Shown here in pieces: positions 16,497 to 26,095 of a stretch of DNA of 64,000 nucleotides; position 1 is the stretch's first letter; each line of letters begins with the position of its first letter. This stretch comes from Palsa-892 sp035295845 (GTDB lineage: Bacteria; Pseudomonadota; Alphaproteobacteria; Rhizobiales; Xanthobacteraceae), in NCBI GenBank assembly GCA_035295845.1, contig DATGIF010000032.1, forward strand, positions 1-64,000. The letters are read 5' to 3'. The notes below the pieces were generated by a model that was not told the DNA's origin, did no database searches, and saw only the letters and a program-made list of their open reading frames with translations. The position numbers were made by a program, and so were the translations under genes.

Positions 16497-17594
16497 CTAG
16501 AGGGCGAGATTGGTGGCGGGATCGATCAGGTGCATGTGATTGAGATTGGCACGGAGCCGCATGGGCTGGCCGGGACTCGAGGCGCTCGTGGGCTCGACAC
16601 GGCCGCAGACCTCGGTGCCGTTGAGGCGGAAGAACACCATTGTCTCCATGCCCATGGGTTCCACGACATCGAGCTTGACGGTGAATTCGCTCTTGTCGCC
16701 CTCGCCGCCCCCGCGCGGCTCGGTGATGTGCTCGGGGCGGAGGCCAAAGACGACCTCCTTGCCGGCCGCGGCGCTGTAGCGGCCGGTGCGGTCGGCCGGC
16801 ACCGGAAAGGTGAGGCCGTCAGCGACGCTTAACACGAGCCCGGCGCCGTTCTTTTCAACCCGGCACGGCAGAAAGTTCATGGCCGGCGAGCCGATGAAGC
16901 CCGCGACGAAGCGGGTCTTCGGCGAATGATAAAGCTCGTGCGGCGGCCCGATCTGCTCAATGCGGCCGTCATTCATCACCACCACGCGGTCGGCGAGCGT
17001 CATCGCCTCGACCTGGTCGTGGGTGACGTAGACGGTCGTCGTCTTCACCTGCTGGTGCACGCGCTTGATTTCGGTGCGCATCTGCACGCGGAGCTTGGCG
17101 TCGAGGTTCGAAAGCGGTTCGTCGAACAGGAACACCTTCGGGTTGCGCACGATGGCGCGGCCCATGGCGACGCGCTGGCGCTGGCCGCCGGAGAGCGCCT
17201 TCGGCCGGCGATCGAGCAGTTCGGTGATGTCGAGAATGCGGGCGGCGTTGTCGACGCGGCGGCGGATCTCGTCCTTGGAGAATTTGCGCAGCTTCAATCC
17301 GAACGACATGTTCTCGAAAACCGTCATGTGCGGATAGAGGGCGTAATTCTGGAACACCATGGCGACGTCACGGTCCTTCGGCGGGAGATCATTGACGATC
17401 TCACCGCCGATATAGATGTCGCCCGAGGTCAATTCCTCGAGCCCCGCGATCATGCGCAAGGTCGTGCTCTTGCCGCAGCCGGACGGGCCGACCAATACGA
17501 CGAATTCGTTGTTGGGAATGTCGAGATTGATGCCGCGCACCGCATCGATCTCGTCATATCGCTTCACCACGTTACGCAATGCGACGTCAGCCAT
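16497..17594 (-). CDS. ugpC: Sugar ABC importer ATPase (UgpC/MsmK type)
   Basis: A 365-residue ATPase of the carbohydrate uptake transporter-1 family. Walker A is at 36-44 (Gly-Pro-Ser-Gly-Cys-Gly-Lys-Ser-Thr), followed by the Leu-Ser-Gly-Gly-Gln signature and Walker B; the last 130 residues form the OB/TOBE regulatory domain. It is the last gene of the importer operon, starting 3 bases after the second permease stop. The symbol is used in the generic sense of the family; specificity is set by the binding protein. Confidence 0.85.
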   Translation of the reverse strand: MADVALRNVVKRYDEIDAVRGINLDIPNNEFVVLVGPSGCGKSTTLRMIAGLEELTSGDIYIGGEIVNDLPPKDRDVAMVFQNYALYPHMTVFENMSFGLKLRKFSKDEIRRRVDNAARILDITELLDRRPKALSGGQRQRVAMGRAIVRNPKVFLFDEPLSNLDAKLRVQMRTEIKRVHQQVKTTTVYVTHDQVEAMTLADRVVVMNDGRIEQIGPPHELYHSPKTRFVAGFIGSPAMNFLPCRVEKNGAGLVLSVADGLTFPVPADRTGRYSAAAGKEVVFGLRPEHITEPRGGGEGDKSEFTVKLDVVEPMGMETMVFFRLNGTEVCGRVEPTSASSPGQPMRLRANLNHMHLIDPATNLAL

Positions 17595-17597
17595 GGT

Positions 17598-18494
17598 TCA
17601 GCCCTTGGTCGCGCCGGCGGTGAGCCCGGCGATGTAGTAGTCCATCAGAAACGCATAAATGATGAGCGGCGGCGCCGCGGCGGTCAGCGCGCCCGCCATC
17701 AACATCCCCCACTTGTAGACGTCGGCGCGGATCAGGCTCGTCACCGTGCCGACGGTGAGCACCTGCTGGTCGGACGAATAGAGGAAGGCCATCGGATAGA
17801 CGAAGGCCGCCCACGACACCGTGAAGGCGAAAATCGTCGCGGCAATGATGCCGGGCAGCGCCACGGGAATGAAGATCTTGAGCAGCATCTGCATGTGGCC
17901 CGCCCCGTCGATCAAGGCGGCCTCATCCAGTTCCTTCGGAATGGACTGGAAATAGCCGATCATGATCCAGGTGCAGAACGGCACGGTGAGGGTCGGATAG
18001 ACGAGCACCATGCCCCAATAGGAGTTCAAGAGGCCGAGCCCGCGCACGATCTGGAACAGCGGAATGAACAAAAGTGTATCCGGCACGAGATAGGTGAGGA
18101 ATATGCCGGTGGCCAAAATGCTCGACCCCCAGAATTTCATCCGCCCCAGCGAAAAAGCGGCGAGCACCGAAACGACCATGGTGATCGCAACGACGCAGAC
18201 CGTGACGATCGCGGTGTTCTTGAAGTAGATCAGGAAATCGCTCTGCGTGAAGAGAAGCCTGAACTGGTCGAAAGTGACGCCGTCGGCAATGATCCAGGGA
18301 TTGGTCGCCATATGCGCGACCTCGGCATCGCTCTTCAGCGCCGTCACGATCATGTAATAGGGCGGCACCAGGAAGAAGATCGCGAACAGCACGAGAAATA
18401 CGTAGGACGCAATCAGCGCCCAGCGGCGGTCGCGTTTCAGGCTCGACTTCCGCGCGGCGCGCGGCGCCTCCGTGACAACCGACGCCGCCGTCAT
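17598..18494 (-). CDS. Sugar ABC importer permease (MalG/UgpE type)
   Basis: A 298-residue inner-membrane permease with six hydrophobic segments. The ATPase-coupling EAA loop (Glu-Ala-Ala-x-Ile-Asp-Gly-Ala) is present in the cytoplasmic loop before the fifth helix. The ATG at 18494 overlaps the stop of the first permease (ATGA), which decides the start against a longer frame that runs through the upstream gene. Confidence 0.87.
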   Translation of the reverse strand: MTAASVVTEAPRAARKSSLKRDRRWALIASYVFLVLFAIFFLVPPYYMIVTALKSDAEVAHMATNPWIIADGVTFDQFRLLFTQSDFLIYFKNTAIVTVCVVAITMVVSVLAAFSLGRMKFWGSSILATGIFLTYLVPDTLLFIPLFQIVRGLGLLNSYWGMVLVYPTLTVPFCTWIMIGYFQSIPKELDEAALIDGAGHMQMLLKIFIPVALPGIIAATIFAFTVSWAAFVYPMAFLYSSDQQVLTVGTVTSLIRADVYKWGMLMAGALTAAAPPLIIYAFLMDYYIAGLTAGATKG

Positions 18495-19438
18495 CCGATC
18501 TCCCTTCCGCGCTTCCGCACGCCGCGCAGAATGAAGATCGCCGATATGGCGAGGATCGGCAGCATGAAGAGCGACACCGCCGAACCCAGCGGGATGTCGC
18601 CGGAGCGGATGCCGAGCAGGAACGCGTAGGTCGCGAACACATGCGTCATGTTGCGCGGGCCGCCGGCGGTCATGATCTGCACGATGTCGAAATTGGCGAA
18701 GGTCACGATGAGCGAGAACAGCACCGTGATGGCGATGATGTTCCGCATCATCGGTAGCGTGATGTGGACGAATTTCTGCCAGGCATTGGCGCCGTCGATT
18801 GCCGCCGCCTCGTAGAGTTGCTCCGGCACCGATTTGAGCGCCGCGAGGTACATGATCAAAAAGAACGGCGCGCCGTACCAGACATTGACGAGGATGACGG
18901 AAAAGCGCGCCCAATAGGGATCGCTGAGCCAAGCGACCTCATGAAAGCCGAGGCCCTCCAAAATCCAGTTGAAAGCCGAGTGCGTCGGATCGAACAGCCA
19001 CCACCAGCCGAGCGAGGACAGCGCCAGCGGAATGACCCAGGGAACCAGCAACATGCCGCGCCACTTCCGCTGCCCCTTGACCGGCAGATTGTTGATGAGA
19101 TGCGCGGTGATGAGACCGATCAGGGCTTTGAAGAAAACCGCAGAGAGCGCAAAAATCGCGGACTGCAGAACGACCATCCAGAACACGTCGCGCGACAACA
19201 GGAAGCTGAAATTATCGAGCCCGATAAATCGCGTCTGCGCCTTGTTGAGCATCGAGAGATAGATCGAATAGAGCGCGGGATACGCCACCAGCCCCACGAT
19301 GATCACGATCAGCGGCAGGCACATCAGCAAGGCGACGGCCGAACGACGCCGCATGAACCGGTGCAGGCTGCTTGTTCTTGGACGAGCGGCCTCGCCAGCA
19401 AGCCCCGGGCTCCACGATCGATGCACGGTGTCGACCAT
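18491..19438 (-). CDS. Sugar ABC importer permease (MalF/UgpA type)
   Basis: A 315-residue permease with six transmembrane segments and the EAA coupling loop (Glu-Ala-Ala-Ala-Ile-Asp-Gly-Ala). GGGGGAAGG lies just upstream of its ATG. It is separated from the upstream binding-protein gene by a strong hairpin at 19468-19497, so its mRNA level is probably lower than that of the binding protein. Pairs with the downstream permease to form the channel. Confidence 0.87.
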   Translation of the reverse strand: MVDTVHRSWSPGLAGEAARPRTSSLHRFMRRRSAVALLMCLPLIVIIVGLVAYPALYSIYLSMLNKAQTRFIGLDNFSFLLSRDVFWMVVLQSAIFALSAVFFKALIGLITAHLINNLPVKGQRKWRGMLLVPWVIPLALSSLGWWWLFDPTHSAFNWILEGLGFHEVAWLSDPYWARFSVILVNVWYGAPFFLIMYLAALKSVPEQLYEAAAIDGANAWQKFVHITLPMMRNIIAITVLFSLIVTFANFDIVQIMTAGGPRNMTHVFATYAFLLGIRSGDIPLGSAVSLFMLPILAISAIFILRGVRKRGREIG

Positions 19439-19467
19439 CAGCCTTCCCCCTGGTTATCGCAGTACAT

Positions 19468-19497
19468 TCACGTGCCGGGCTCGCCCGGCACGTGAAT
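19468..19497. promoter_or_regulatory. Strong intercistronic stem-loop after the binding-protein gene
   Basis: A perfect 14-bp inverted repeat (TTCACGTGCCGGGC and its complement) with only two central bases, 19 bases after the binding-protein stop and 30 bases before the permease start. No T-run follows in the direction of transcription. Such structures protect the upstream mRNA from 3' exonucleases and let binding protein outnumber permease. Confidence 0.7.
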
Positions 19498-19515
19498 CAG
19501 CCGCGCGCTACGCGA

Positions 19516-20868
19516 TCAAGCGCGCAACGTGCCTTCGAGTTCCTTCTCGGCCCATTTGATCACGTCGTCGAGCTTTTCGTTCCCTTGCGTGAACTTGGCC
19601 ACCATCACGGTGTTGATGGCCTGATTGTAGATCTGGGCACCGACCTCCGAGCGCGAGGGAGCGCCGGCGATCGACGTCACCTCATCCGCGCGCGGGGGAT
19701 AGCTGTAGACGGTGCCGAGCGGCGGCTCGACGGTCTTCCAGGTATCGAAGTCGTACATGCTCTTGAACGAGGGCAGATCGTAACCGATCGACGCCGCCAC
19801 GAGCTGCTGCATCGATTCCCGCTGCGACAGGTGCAGCAGAAGGTCTTTCGCGGCCTGCTTGTTCTTCGAGAAGCTCCAGACGCCGTAGTTCTGCGGCAGC
19901 TGGCCGACGAAGCGGCCCTTGGGACCCCGCGGCATCGGATGCGTCCAGCAATTCTCGGCCACTTTCGGATTGTCGCGCTTGGCGACCGCCCAGGCGCTCG
20001 GCGGATTCATGATGCCGGAGCCTTTGCCGGAGATCAGCCAGCGGTTGTTGCCGGCATCGTCCCAGGCGTAGACCTCCGGCGGATTCACCGCCATCAGCTT
20101 CTTCAGATATTCGAGGGCCTGCCGCGTCTCGTCCGAATTGATCTTCACGTTGTCCTTTTCGTCGACCATCACGACGCCGAACGAATTGAACAGCGCGCCG
20201 ACCCAGTCGACGGCGTCGCTCGTCTGGCCCATCGGCAAGCCGACCGGGAAGCCCGCCTTGAACAGCTTCTCGGCGGTGGAGAGATAGAGATCCCAGTTCC
20301 AGGCCTCCATCTTCGCCTTGTCGTACTTCGATTCATCGGCCGGGAAAATTTCGCGCAGATCTAGTCCCGCATGTTCCTTGTAGAGATCGAGGCGCGAGCA
20401 GCAGGGCTTCACCTGGCTGCCGACCGCGGTCGGCACGCCGCGCCACGTGCCTTTGATCTTGGCGAGATATTCGGCGACCGGGCTGATCGGACCGTATTGC
20501 TTGATCAGCTGGTTGACGACCTCGTCGAGCGGCTCGAGCGAGCGCTGGTGCACCTGAATGTTCCAGTCGCGATGCGACATGATGTCGTGGCCGGTGCCGG
20601 CTTGCGCCTCGGCCGCGGCCGTCAGCTTGTCCTTCTCGCCTTGCGAGGTGATGAAGTCGATGTGGACATCGACCTTGTTCTTCTCGCCCCATTCGTTGCA
20701 AAGCTTGAGCAGGGCGTTGTTGGCATTCGGCACCCAATGGTCCCAGCAGCCCAAGGTCAGGCTGCCGGCGGCATGGGCGCCGCTGATATAAGGTGAGGCG
20801 ACGGCCGTGGTGGCGGCCAGCGCCGTGGTTTTCAAGAGAGTCCGTCGATTGATCGGTGAACGCAGCAT
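19516..20868 (-). CDS. Extracellular solute-binding protein of a sugar-type ABC importer (Tat substrate)
   Basis: A 450-residue family 1 solute-binding protein, first gene of the importer operon. The ATG at 20868 follows AGGGGAGG and gives a signal peptide with twin arginines (Arg8-Arg9, in Asn-Arg-Arg-Thr-Leu-Leu-Lys), a hydrophobic core and an Ala-His-Ala cleavage site near residue 33; export by the Tat pathway is likely. The mature part has the bilobed receptor fold with many aromatic residues for sugar stacking. A Cys-Cys pair near residue 155 is unusual. The sugar is not identifiable from sequence alone. Confidence 0.85.
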   Translation of the reverse strand: MLRSPINRRTLLKTTALAATTAVASPYISGAHAAGSLTLGCWDHWVPNANNALLKLCNEWGEKNKVDVHIDFITSQGEKDKLTAAAEAQAGTGHDIMSHRDWNIQVHQRSLEPLDEVVNQLIKQYGPISPVAEYLAKIKGTWRGVPTAVGSQVKPCCSRLDLYKEHAGLDLREIFPADESKYDKAKMEAWNWDLYLSTAEKLFKAGFPVGLPMGQTSDAVDWVGALFNSFGVVMVDEKDNVKINSDETRQALEYLKKLMAVNPPEVYAWDDAGNNRWLISGKGSGIMNPPSAWAVAKRDNPKVAENCWTHPMPRGPKGRFVGQLPQNYGVWSFSKNKQAAKDLLLHLSQRESMQQLVAASIGYDLPSFKSMYDFDTWKTVEPPLGTVYSYPPRADEVTSIAGAPSRSEVGAQIYNQAINTVMVAKFTQGNEKLDDVIKWAEKELEGTLRA

Positions 20869-21048
20869 CGAAACCTCCCCTTTGGCTGATTTGCCTGATC
20901 GTGCCGTTTGGCTTCTTTGATTCAGGCGGCGTTTGCCCGAAAGCATACACAAAACGCGCCCGCTGTCAGCGCCGTCGTAGGCCGCAATTCGAAAACCTGA
21001 ACGGCAGCTTCTTGCTGCGGCGCGGCAGGATCACTGACGTATTTTTGG

Positions 21049-21915
21049 TCAGTTCAGCCGGTTCGGCCGATCAACTTCTTCCGCATCGGCGCCGTCATGC
21101 AGCATTCCGCCGGAAGCGGCGGCCAGATGGGCGCGCTCAAGCCGTTGGTAATGCATGTAAGCGAGCGGGATGCAGGCGAGATAAGCAAGCGAGCCTGCCG
21201 TGAGCAGTTCCCATGGATAGCTCACCAGGAGCGCCACCAGGAGCACGACCAAAACGAAGATCGGCAGCACATAATCGCGCGGCACGCGGGCGGAGACGCG
21301 CTTTCCCGACCAGGTGGGAAGCGACGAAACCATCAAAAGCGCGATCCCGATCGTATAGACGAGCGCGAAGGCGGGGCTGACGCCCGTGCGCGGCAAGCCG
21401 ACGAGTTCGAGATAGACCGGCAGCATCACGATCAAAGCGCCGGCCGGCGCCGGGACGCCGACAAAGAAATTCCCGGCATAGGGCGGCTTGTTGGGATCGT
21501 CGAGCATGACGTTGAAGCGCGCGAGCCGGAGCGAGGTGCAAATCGCGAAGACAAGCGCCGCGATCCAGCCGGCCGAGCGGAGCGACGAGAGCCCCCAGAA
21601 GTAGAGAACGATCGCGGGCGCGACGCCAAAGTTCACGAAATCGGCGAGCGAATCGAGTTCGGCGCCAAAGCGCGACGTGCTTTGCAGGAAGCGCGCGATG
21701 CGGCCATCGAGCCCGTCGAGGATCGCGGCGACGACGATGGCCGCGATCGCAAGCTCGAACTTGCCCTCGACCGCGACACGGATCGCGGTGAGGCCGAGAC
21801 AAAGCGAGAGCAGCGTGACGAGATTGGGCAGGAGCCTCCGCACCGGCACCGGTTTGAATCGGCGGCGGCGCGGCTCTTCGTTGTCGGGGTCGAACGGCGC
21901 GAAGAGATTGGACAT
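21049..21915 (-). CDS. pssA: CDP-diacylglycerol--serine O-phosphatidyltransferase
   Basis: A 288-residue membrane enzyme that makes phosphatidylserine from CDP-diacylglycerol and serine. The CDP-alcohol phosphatidyltransferase motif is complete (Asp70-Gly71, Ala74-Arg75, Gly84, Asp88, Asp92). About seven hydrophobic segments follow. It is the second gene after psd; the pair gives phosphatidylethanolamine. Both belong to the same minus-strand group with a 50-base gap. Confidence 0.93.
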   Translation of the reverse strand: MSNLFAPFDPDNEEPRRRRFKPVPVRRLLPNLVTLLSLCLGLTAIRVAVEGKFELAIAAIVVAAILDGLDGRIARFLQSTSRFGAELDSLADFVNFGVAPAIVLYFWGLSSLRSAGWIAALVFAICTSLRLARFNVMLDDPNKPPYAGNFFVGVPAPAGALIVMLPVYLELVGLPRTGVSPAFALVYTIGIALLMVSSLPTWSGKRVSARVPRDYVLPIFVLVVLLVALLVSYPWELLTAGSLAYLACIPLAYMHYQRLERAHLAAASGGMLHDGADAEEVDRPNRLN

Positions 21916-21965
21916 GACAGGAGAATACTCCTTGCCGCGCAGTCGCGGAAGCAGGCCCGCGCCAC

Positions 21966-22664
21966 TTAATCGTTACGGAAGGTTAATGTGCGCGACTGCG
22001 CCGAAAGATCGGCGATTACGGTTTCACCCGCGAGCGCCGTCTGGCCTTCGGAAACGAGCGGCCTGACATTGCCAGGAAGATAGAGATCGACGCGCGAGCC
22101 GAAGCGGATCAGGCCGATGCGCTCGCCGGCGGCGACACTCGTTCCTTCGCGCACGAAGCAGACGATGCGGCGCGCGATCAGGCCGGCGATCTGCACTACC
22201 GCAACCGGACCGAGGCTCGTACGCAACAGAACGCTGTTGCGCTCGTTGTCCTCGCTCGCCTTGTCGAGATCGGCGTTGATGAACTTGCCGGCCTTGTAGA
22301 CGATGCGCCGTACCTCGCCGGCGACCGGCGCGCGGTTCACGTGCACGTCGAGCACATTCATGAAAATGGAGATGCGCACGCGCTGCTCCGGCCCCATTTC
22401 GAGTTCGGGTGGCGGCGATGCAAGCGCTACTTGCGAGATGCGGCCGTCAGCGGGCGAAACCACGAGACCTTCGCCGACCGGGACGACGCGCTTCGGATCG
22501 CGAAAGAAATACGCGCACCAGACGGTGGCGATCACGCCGATCCAGCCGAGCGGCCGCGCGAGCCAAAACAGAAAGATTGCGACGAGGGCGAAGGCGCCGA
22601 TGAAGGGGTAACCTTCCGGGTGGATCGGCGCGAGGTTCTTCTTGATCGAATCGAGGAGGGACAT
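21966..22664 (-). CDS. psd: Phosphatidylserine decarboxylase proenzyme, short form
   Basis: A 232-residue pyruvoyl enzyme that converts phosphatidylserine to phosphatidylethanolamine. One N-terminal membrane helix (about 20-52) anchors it. Self-cleavage should occur between Gly189 and Ser190 in the Arg-Phe-Gly-Ser-Arg motif, the form used by short alphaproteobacterial Psd in place of Leu-Gly-Ser-Thr. His108 in Asp-Val-His-Val-Asn-Arg belongs to the conserved core. It lies just upstream of pssA. Confidence 0.93.
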   Translation of the reverse strand: MSLLDSIKKNLAPIHPEGYPFIGAFALVAIFLFWLARPLGWIGVIATVWCAYFFRDPKRVVPVGEGLVVSPADGRISQVALASPPPELEMGPEQRVRISIFMNVLDVHVNRAPVAGEVRRIVYKAGKFINADLDKASEDNERNSVLLRTSLGPVAVVQIAGLIARRIVCFVREGTSVAAGERIGLIRFGSRVDLYLPGNVRPLVSEGQTALAGETVIADLSAQSRTLTFRND

Positions 22665-22686
22665 CGGAATCGGCCAACCTTATAAA

Positions 22687-24681
22687 TTATTCTACGGTAT
22701 GCGATAGCGGCGCTGATTTCGCAGGCACAATCGCCTCCGCCGCATCCTCGCCGGCAAGTCTGAGCTTCTCGCGCGCCTCTTCCGCTTCGCGCTGGCGATT
22801 CCACATGCCGGCATAAAGGCCGCCCTGCGCGAGCAATTCGGCGTGCCGGCCGCGCTCCACGACCCTCCCCTCATCCAGCACGATGATCTCATCGGCGCCG
22901 ACCACGGTCGAAAGCCGGTGCGCGATCACCAGTGTGGTGCGGCCCTTTGAAACGCGATCGAGCGCGTCCTGGATTTCCTTCTCGGTGTAGGAATCGAGGG
23001 CGGAAGTCGCCTCATCGAGGACGAGGATCGGCGGCCCTTTGAGGATGGTGCGGGCGATCGCCACGCGCTGCTTCTCGCCGCCCGACAGTTTCAGGCCGCG
23101 CTCGCCGACTTCGGTCTCGTAGCCCTTCGGCGTCGAGCGGATGAATTCGTCGATCTGCGCGAGCGCGGCTGCTTCCTCGATCTCCGCGTCGGTTGCGTCC
23201 CAGCGGCCGTAGCGGATGTTGTAGCGAATGGTGTCGTTGAACAGCACGGTGTCCTGCGGGACCATGCCGAGGGCGGCGCGCAACGAAAGCTGCGTCACGT
23301 CGCGGATGTCCTGGCCGTCGATCAGGATGCGACCGGACGAGATCTCGTAAAAGCGAAATAAGAGACGTGAAATGGTCGATTTGCCGGCGCCCGAGGGACC
23401 GACGATCGCGAGCGTCTTCCCCGGCGGCACCTCGAAGGAAACGCCTTTCAGGATTTCCCGGCCGAGCTCATAAGTGAAGTGGACGTTGTCGAAACGCACC
23501 GCCCCCTCGCGCACGTCGAGGAGCGCGGCGCCGGGCCGGTCCTCGATCTCGGGATTGCGCGAAATAATGTTGAACATGATCTCGATATCGGTGATCGCCT
23601 GCTTGATCTCGCGATAGAGCATTCCCATGAAATTAAGCGGGATATAGAGCTGGATCAGCATGGTGTTGACCATGACGAAATCGCCGATCGTGCGCTTGCC
23701 CGCCTGCACGTCGAAGGCGGCCAGCAGCATCACGGCGGCAAGCCCGAGGGTGAAGATCACCGCCTGTCCCGCGTTCAGCACCGCGAGCGAAGTGTAGGTC
23801 GAGGTCGCCGCCTTTTCGTAGCGCGCCATGGTGCGGTCGTAGCGCTCGGTCTCGCGCGCTTCGGCGCCGAAATATTTCACCGTCTCGTAGTTGAGAAGCG
23901 AGTCGACCGCCTTGGCGTTGGCGTCGGTGTCGGACTCGTTCATGTTCTTGCGAATGGCGATGCGCCATTGGGTGGCGCGGTAGGTGTACGTCATATAGAT
24001 GAGAATCGTGGCGAGCACGGCTAGCGCGTAGCGCCAGTCGAACACGAACAGCAGCACGCCCATGACGAGACAAAGCTCGACGACGGTGGGGGCCATCTGC
24101 AAAATGACCAGCCGCACCAATTCCTCGATGCCGTTCCGCCCGCGCTCGAGGACGCGCGTGAGGCCGCCGGTCTTGCGCTCGAGATGAAAGCGAAGCGACA
24201 GCGCATGCATGTGCTCGAAGGTGAGATGCGCGAGCCGCCGCACGGCGTGCAGCGCGACCTTGGCGAAGAGGCCGTCGCGCAGTTGCGTCAGCAACGCCAT
24301 GGAGACGCGGAGCGCCGCGTAGGCGAGCACCAGGGCCGCGGGCGCCAGCATGATCGCGGAAATGGCGCCGGTGTTATTTCCCGTGCGGCCTTCGGATACC
24401 GCCACCAGCGCATCGGTTGCCCATTTGAAGCTGAAGGGAACGACGATGGTCACAAGCTTCGCCGCGACGAGCAGGAAGAACGCCATCACCACGCGGAGCT
24501 TCAGGTCGGCGCGCGCCGCCGGCCACATATGCGGCCACAGGCCGACGATGGTGGAGACAAGCGTGCCGCCCTTCGCCGAGAAGCCGTGCGCGCGCGTCCG
24601 CCTCTCCGTCGCGGCGGGAGCGGCTACGCTCTCGGCGCGGACCGCGGCGTTTTTGGAAAGCTCTTTGTCGTGAATGTTCAT
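22687..24681 (-). CDS. ABC exporter of the Atm1/HMT1 type (half-transporter)
   Basis: A half-size ABC exporter of 664 residues from the ATG at 24681 (an in-frame GTG/ATG up to 24762 would add 27 residues). It has a variable N-terminal region, six transmembrane helices (about 60-370) and an ATPase domain with Walker A Gly-Pro-Ser-Gly-Ala-Gly-Lys-Ser-Thr, the Leu-Ser-Gly-Gly-Glu-Lys-Gln-Arg signature and Walker B. The Leu-Asn-Phe-Met-Gly-Met-Leu-Tyr-Arg segment after helix 6 is diagnostic for Atm1-like proteins, which export glutathione-bound sulfur, iron-sulfur precursors or heavy metals. Stop lies 23 bases before the psd start. Confidence 0.85.
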   Translation of the reverse strand: MNIHDKELSKNAAVRAESVAAPAATERRTRAHGFSAKGGTLVSTIVGLWPHMWPAARADLKLRVVMAFFLLVAAKLVTIVVPFSFKWATDALVAVSEGRTGNNTGAISAIMLAPAALVLAYAALRVSMALLTQLRDGLFAKVALHAVRRLAHLTFEHMHALSLRFHLERKTGGLTRVLERGRNGIEELVRLVILQMAPTVVELCLVMGVLLFVFDWRYALAVLATILIYMTYTYRATQWRIAIRKNMNESDTDANAKAVDSLLNYETVKYFGAEARETERYDRTMARYEKAATSTYTSLAVLNAGQAVIFTLGLAAVMLLAAFDVQAGKRTIGDFVMVNTMLIQLYIPLNFMGMLYREIKQAITDIEIMFNIISRNPEIEDRPGAALLDVREGAVRFDNVHFTYELGREILKGVSFEVPPGKTLAIVGPSGAGKSTISRLLFRFYEISSGRILIDGQDIRDVTQLSLRAALGMVPQDTVLFNDTIRYNIRYGRWDATDAEIEEAAALAQIDEFIRSTPKGYETEVGERGLKLSGGEKQRVAIARTILKGPPILVLDEATSALDSYTEKEIQDALDRVSKGRTTLVIAHRLSTVVGADEIIVLDEGRVVERGRHAELLAQGGLYAGMWNRQREAEEAREKLRLAGEDAAEAIVPAKSAPLSHTVE

Positions 24682-24845
24682 TGCGGCTGACCGATCCCGG
24701 CGCCTTTGTATCTCGGTGTCCGGCCGAGGTCGGCGGAGCTTATATAAAGCGGGTTGCGACACCCTGCCACGCCGAAAAATAGGCCTATTTCAAAGCCATG
24801 GATGTGCTCCTATATCGACTGCCGATTCCCCCATACGGAGTGGTC

Positions 24846-25397
24846 ATGCCGCGGATCGTCTTCGCCACGCTTTTCCTTCTCGCCACGGCGCTTGCCGCCG
24901 CCGCGCAAAGCGCGACCGCGACCGCGCGCCTGGGGCCGGGCCAGACGGCGACCGTCACCGCGGTGCGGGCGACCGGCGAGCCCGCGCGCCTCGAAATCGC
25001 GCTGCCGAAGGGCACGCAACGCTTCGACGGGATCGGCGAGCAGTTCCTCACGCTGAAATCGGGCGGCAAGGACAGCATTATCGTGATCGCGGACCTCAAC
25101 GGAGACGGCATCGATGAGATCGTCGTGCGCGGATCGGTGACCTCCGACGCAAGCGCCGTGATCGTCTATCAGTGGGACGGCGACCGCGGCGAATACTTGC
25201 CCGTCGATTTCACCAGCGACGATCAGGGCGAGGGCAAGCCGTTTCTGTTCGTCGAAGCCGCGGGCTCCATCACGGTCGACCGCTCCGGCGTGATCGAGGT
25301 CACCACCCCGCGCACCGATCAAAGCGGCCGCACGAGTTCCGTTATCGAGCGCTATCGCTGGGACGGCAACGGCTTCAAATACGCCGCCGACAATTGA
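24846..25397 (+). CDS. Secreted protein with a calcium-type FG-GAP/EF-like repeat
   Basis: A 183-residue protein from the ATG at 24846 (GGAG ten bases upstream), preferred over the frame start at 24798. A signal peptide of about 20 residues ends in Ala-Ala-Ala-Gln. The middle has Asp-Leu-Asn-Gly-Asp-Gly-Ile-Asp-Glu, a calcium-binding loop of the FG-GAP/VCBS or EF-hand type. The rest looks beta-rich. Function unknown; it is followed after 7 bases by the LOG gene. Confidence 0.7.
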   Translation: MPRIVFATLFLLATALAAAAQSATATARLGPGQTATVTAVRATGEPARLEIALPKGTQRFDGIGEQFLTLKSGGKDSIIVIADLNGDGIDEIVVRGSVTSDASAVIVYQWDGDRGEYLPVDFTSDDQGEGKPFLFVEAAGSITVDRSGVIEVTTPRTDQSGRTSSVIERYRWDGNGFKYAADN

Positions 25398-25404
25398 TCC
25401 TCAA

Positions 25405-26010
25405 ATGGCCGAGCTGAAAAACGTCTGCGTCTATTGCGGCTCTTCCAGCGGCAACAATCCGCGTTATCTCGAAGCCGCGCGGATGCTGGGGACGGCGCTC
25501 GCGCGCGAAAAAATCCGCCTCGTCTATGGCGGCGGCGGCATCGGCATGATGGGCGAGGTCGCGCGCGCGGCGGAATCCGAAGGCGGCAAGGTGCTGGGGA
25601 TCATCCCCCACTTCCTGGTGGCGCGCGAACATGCGGAGCAAGGCGCGCGCGAAATCGTCGTCGTGTCCGACATGCACGAGCGCAAACGCATGATGTTCGA
25701 GCGCGCCGATGCCTTCGTGGCGCTGCCCGGCGGAATCGGCACGCTCGAGGAGCTCGTCGAACAACTCGCCTGGCTGCAGCTCGGCCGCCACAAGAAGCCG
25801 GTCTTGCTCGCCAACATCCTCGGCTATTGGAGTCCGCTCATCGAATTGCTCAAGCATCTCGGGACCGAGGGCTATCTTTACAACGGCCCGAACTACCTCG
25901 TCGCCGAGCGGATCGAAGACGTGTTGCCGAAACTCAGGGCGGCGCTCCGCCACGTTTCGGAGACCGAGCTCCATGGCAAAGCGGCGAAGGCCGTGGTCGA
26001 GGGAATCTAG
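25405..26010 (+). CDS. LOG family nucleoside-5'-monophosphate phosphoribohydrolase
   Basis: A 201-residue LOG/lysine-decarboxylase-like protein. The Pro-Gly-Gly-Ile-Gly-Thr-Leu-Glu-Glu motif is at 108-116 and the Gly-Gly-Gly-Gly-Ile-Gly-Met-Met-Gly loop at 42-50; Arg and Met residues of Met-His-Glu-Arg-Lys-Arg-Met-Met (90-97) complete the active site. These enzymes release the base from (cytokinin) riboside 5'-monophosphates; in most bacteria they probably clean up purine nucleotides. The old name lysine decarboxylase is wrong for this family. Confidence 0.88.
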   Translation: MAELKNVCVYCGSSSGNNPRYLEAARMLGTALAREKIRLVYGGGGIGMMGEVARAAESEGGKVLGIIPHFLVAREHAEQGAREIVVVSDMHERKRMMFERADAFVALPGGIGTLEELVEQLAWLQLGRHKKPVLLANILGYWSPLIELLKHLGTEGYLYNGPNYLVAERIEDVLPKLRAALRHVSETELHGKAAKAVVEGI

Positions 26011-26095
26011 GGCCGCGGGTCCCGCGCAGCGTAAGATCGAAGCGGAACTTTTCCGGACGGACGATGTTGATTGTTCGTAAACCGGGGAAGCGGCG

